NCBI GenBank assembly: GCA_949751835.1
Contig: CATKHK010000002.1
Location: forward strand, 186,001-250,000
Origin: Blepharisma japonicum
Taxonomy: Eukaryota; Ciliophora; Heterotrichea; Heterotrichida; Blepharismidae
Direction of reading: 5' to 3'
DNA: 64,000 bases
Positions 63,810 to 64,000 of the stretch are shown here, piece after piece. Position numbers and translations under genes: made by a program. The notes below the pieces were generated by a model that saw only the letters and a list, made by a program, of their open reading frames with translations, made no database searches and was not told the origin of the DNA. Numbering within the stretch: the first letter of the stretch is position 1; each line of letters opens with the position of its first letter.

Positions 63810-64000
63810 ATGACAGAGAATTGGACAGCTGAGTTTGCCGGTTGTTGTAATGTTTTTCCCGCATTTTGCTTAATTTGTTCGAACTGTACAGCTGGAGCTG
63901 CATTGCTACAAGGGGTTACAGTTTGGGAAATGAATGGAGGCCAAGGAGGATGTGGTGAGTGCTGTATAGCTTGCTGGCTTTGTTGCATTGGACTTGCTAT
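63810..64000 (+). CDS. Cys-rich protein, 5' part only (possibly PLAC8-like)
   Basis: The frame is open from ATG at 63810 in an AATAATAAAATG context to the window end (63 codons, partial). It is strikingly Cys-rich with paired cysteines: FAGCCNVFPAFCLICSNC and GGCGECCIACWLCCIG. The early W-x7-C-C ... F-C-x-x-C spacing resembles PLAC8/Cys-rich proteins, but too little is visible to be sure. It also has small-residue-rich hydrophobic stretches that could sit in a membrane. Confidence 0.6.
   Translation, partial: MTENWTAEFAGCCNVFPAFCLICSNCTAGAALLQGVTVWEMNGGQGGCGECCIACWLCCIGLA

Noticed and set aside
1-64000. CRISPR array, rRNA genes, transposase genes, telomere repeats
   Set aside because: None seen on reading both strands.

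Overview
This window looks like macronuclear DNA of a heterotrich ciliate, most like Blepharisma. Three observations support this. (1) Almost every gene reads correctly only if TGA is Trp; all stops I could place are TAA (most) or TAG. TGA sits at family-defining tryptophans, such as the W of the DTW motif (3233-3235) and the CK1 SLPW (19061-19063). (2) Introns are tiny. I placed 17: fourteen of 15 nt and one each of 16, 17 and 18 nt. All have A at intron position 10. (3) Genes are AT-rich, nearly intronless and packed tens to hundreds of bases apart. Some abut or overlap.

Layout. 1-8.5 kb: partial Cys/His coiled-coil gene, ERGIC/ERV-type protein, DTWD1-like tRNA modifier head-to-head with a bacterial-type Trp-tRNA synthetase, CSN3, PG-rich ciliary repeat protein, two unknowns. 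8.8-14.1 kb: twin CHHC zinc-finger protein, DDX6/Dhh1 helicase, NEDD1, divergent H3/H4. 14.2-19.7 kb: F-BAR/TBC RabGAP, aldo/keto reductase, CK1-like kinase. 20-31 kb: UBA-like protein, Ser-rich protein, R2R3-MYB, MORN protein, CPAP/SAS-4-like protein, coiled-coil protein, DOMON-b561-b5-reductase. 31-43 kb: large PAS membrane protein, beta-propeller-like protein, type I membrane protein, PLK, three proteins with MG(C/S) N-termini, PrmC/HemK. 43-50 kb: GPCR-PIP kinase fusion abutting an arrestin-like gene, tetraspan protein, PX protein, gamma-glutamyl hydrolase. 51-56 kb: five tandem mu-class-like GST genes. 56.5-64 kb: unknown TM protein, SK-type K+ channel, seven-knuckle CCHC protein, NEK kinase, MFS transporter, PACRG and the start of a Cys-rich protein.

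Themes. Many genes are centriolar or ciliary (PG-rich protein, NEDD1, MORN, CPAP-like, PLK, NEK, PACRG). A possible phosphoinositide/arrestin signalling pair lies at 43-46.5 kb. The most unusual items are: a 125-nt insertion that splits GST copy 1 but is absent from its near-identical neighbour; a TAGTAG tandem acceptor in NEDD1 that could switch its C-terminal helix on or off; and the GPCR-PIPK gene whose stop codon is directly followed by the arrestin-like start codon. I saw no rRNA, tRNA, CRISPR array or transposase.
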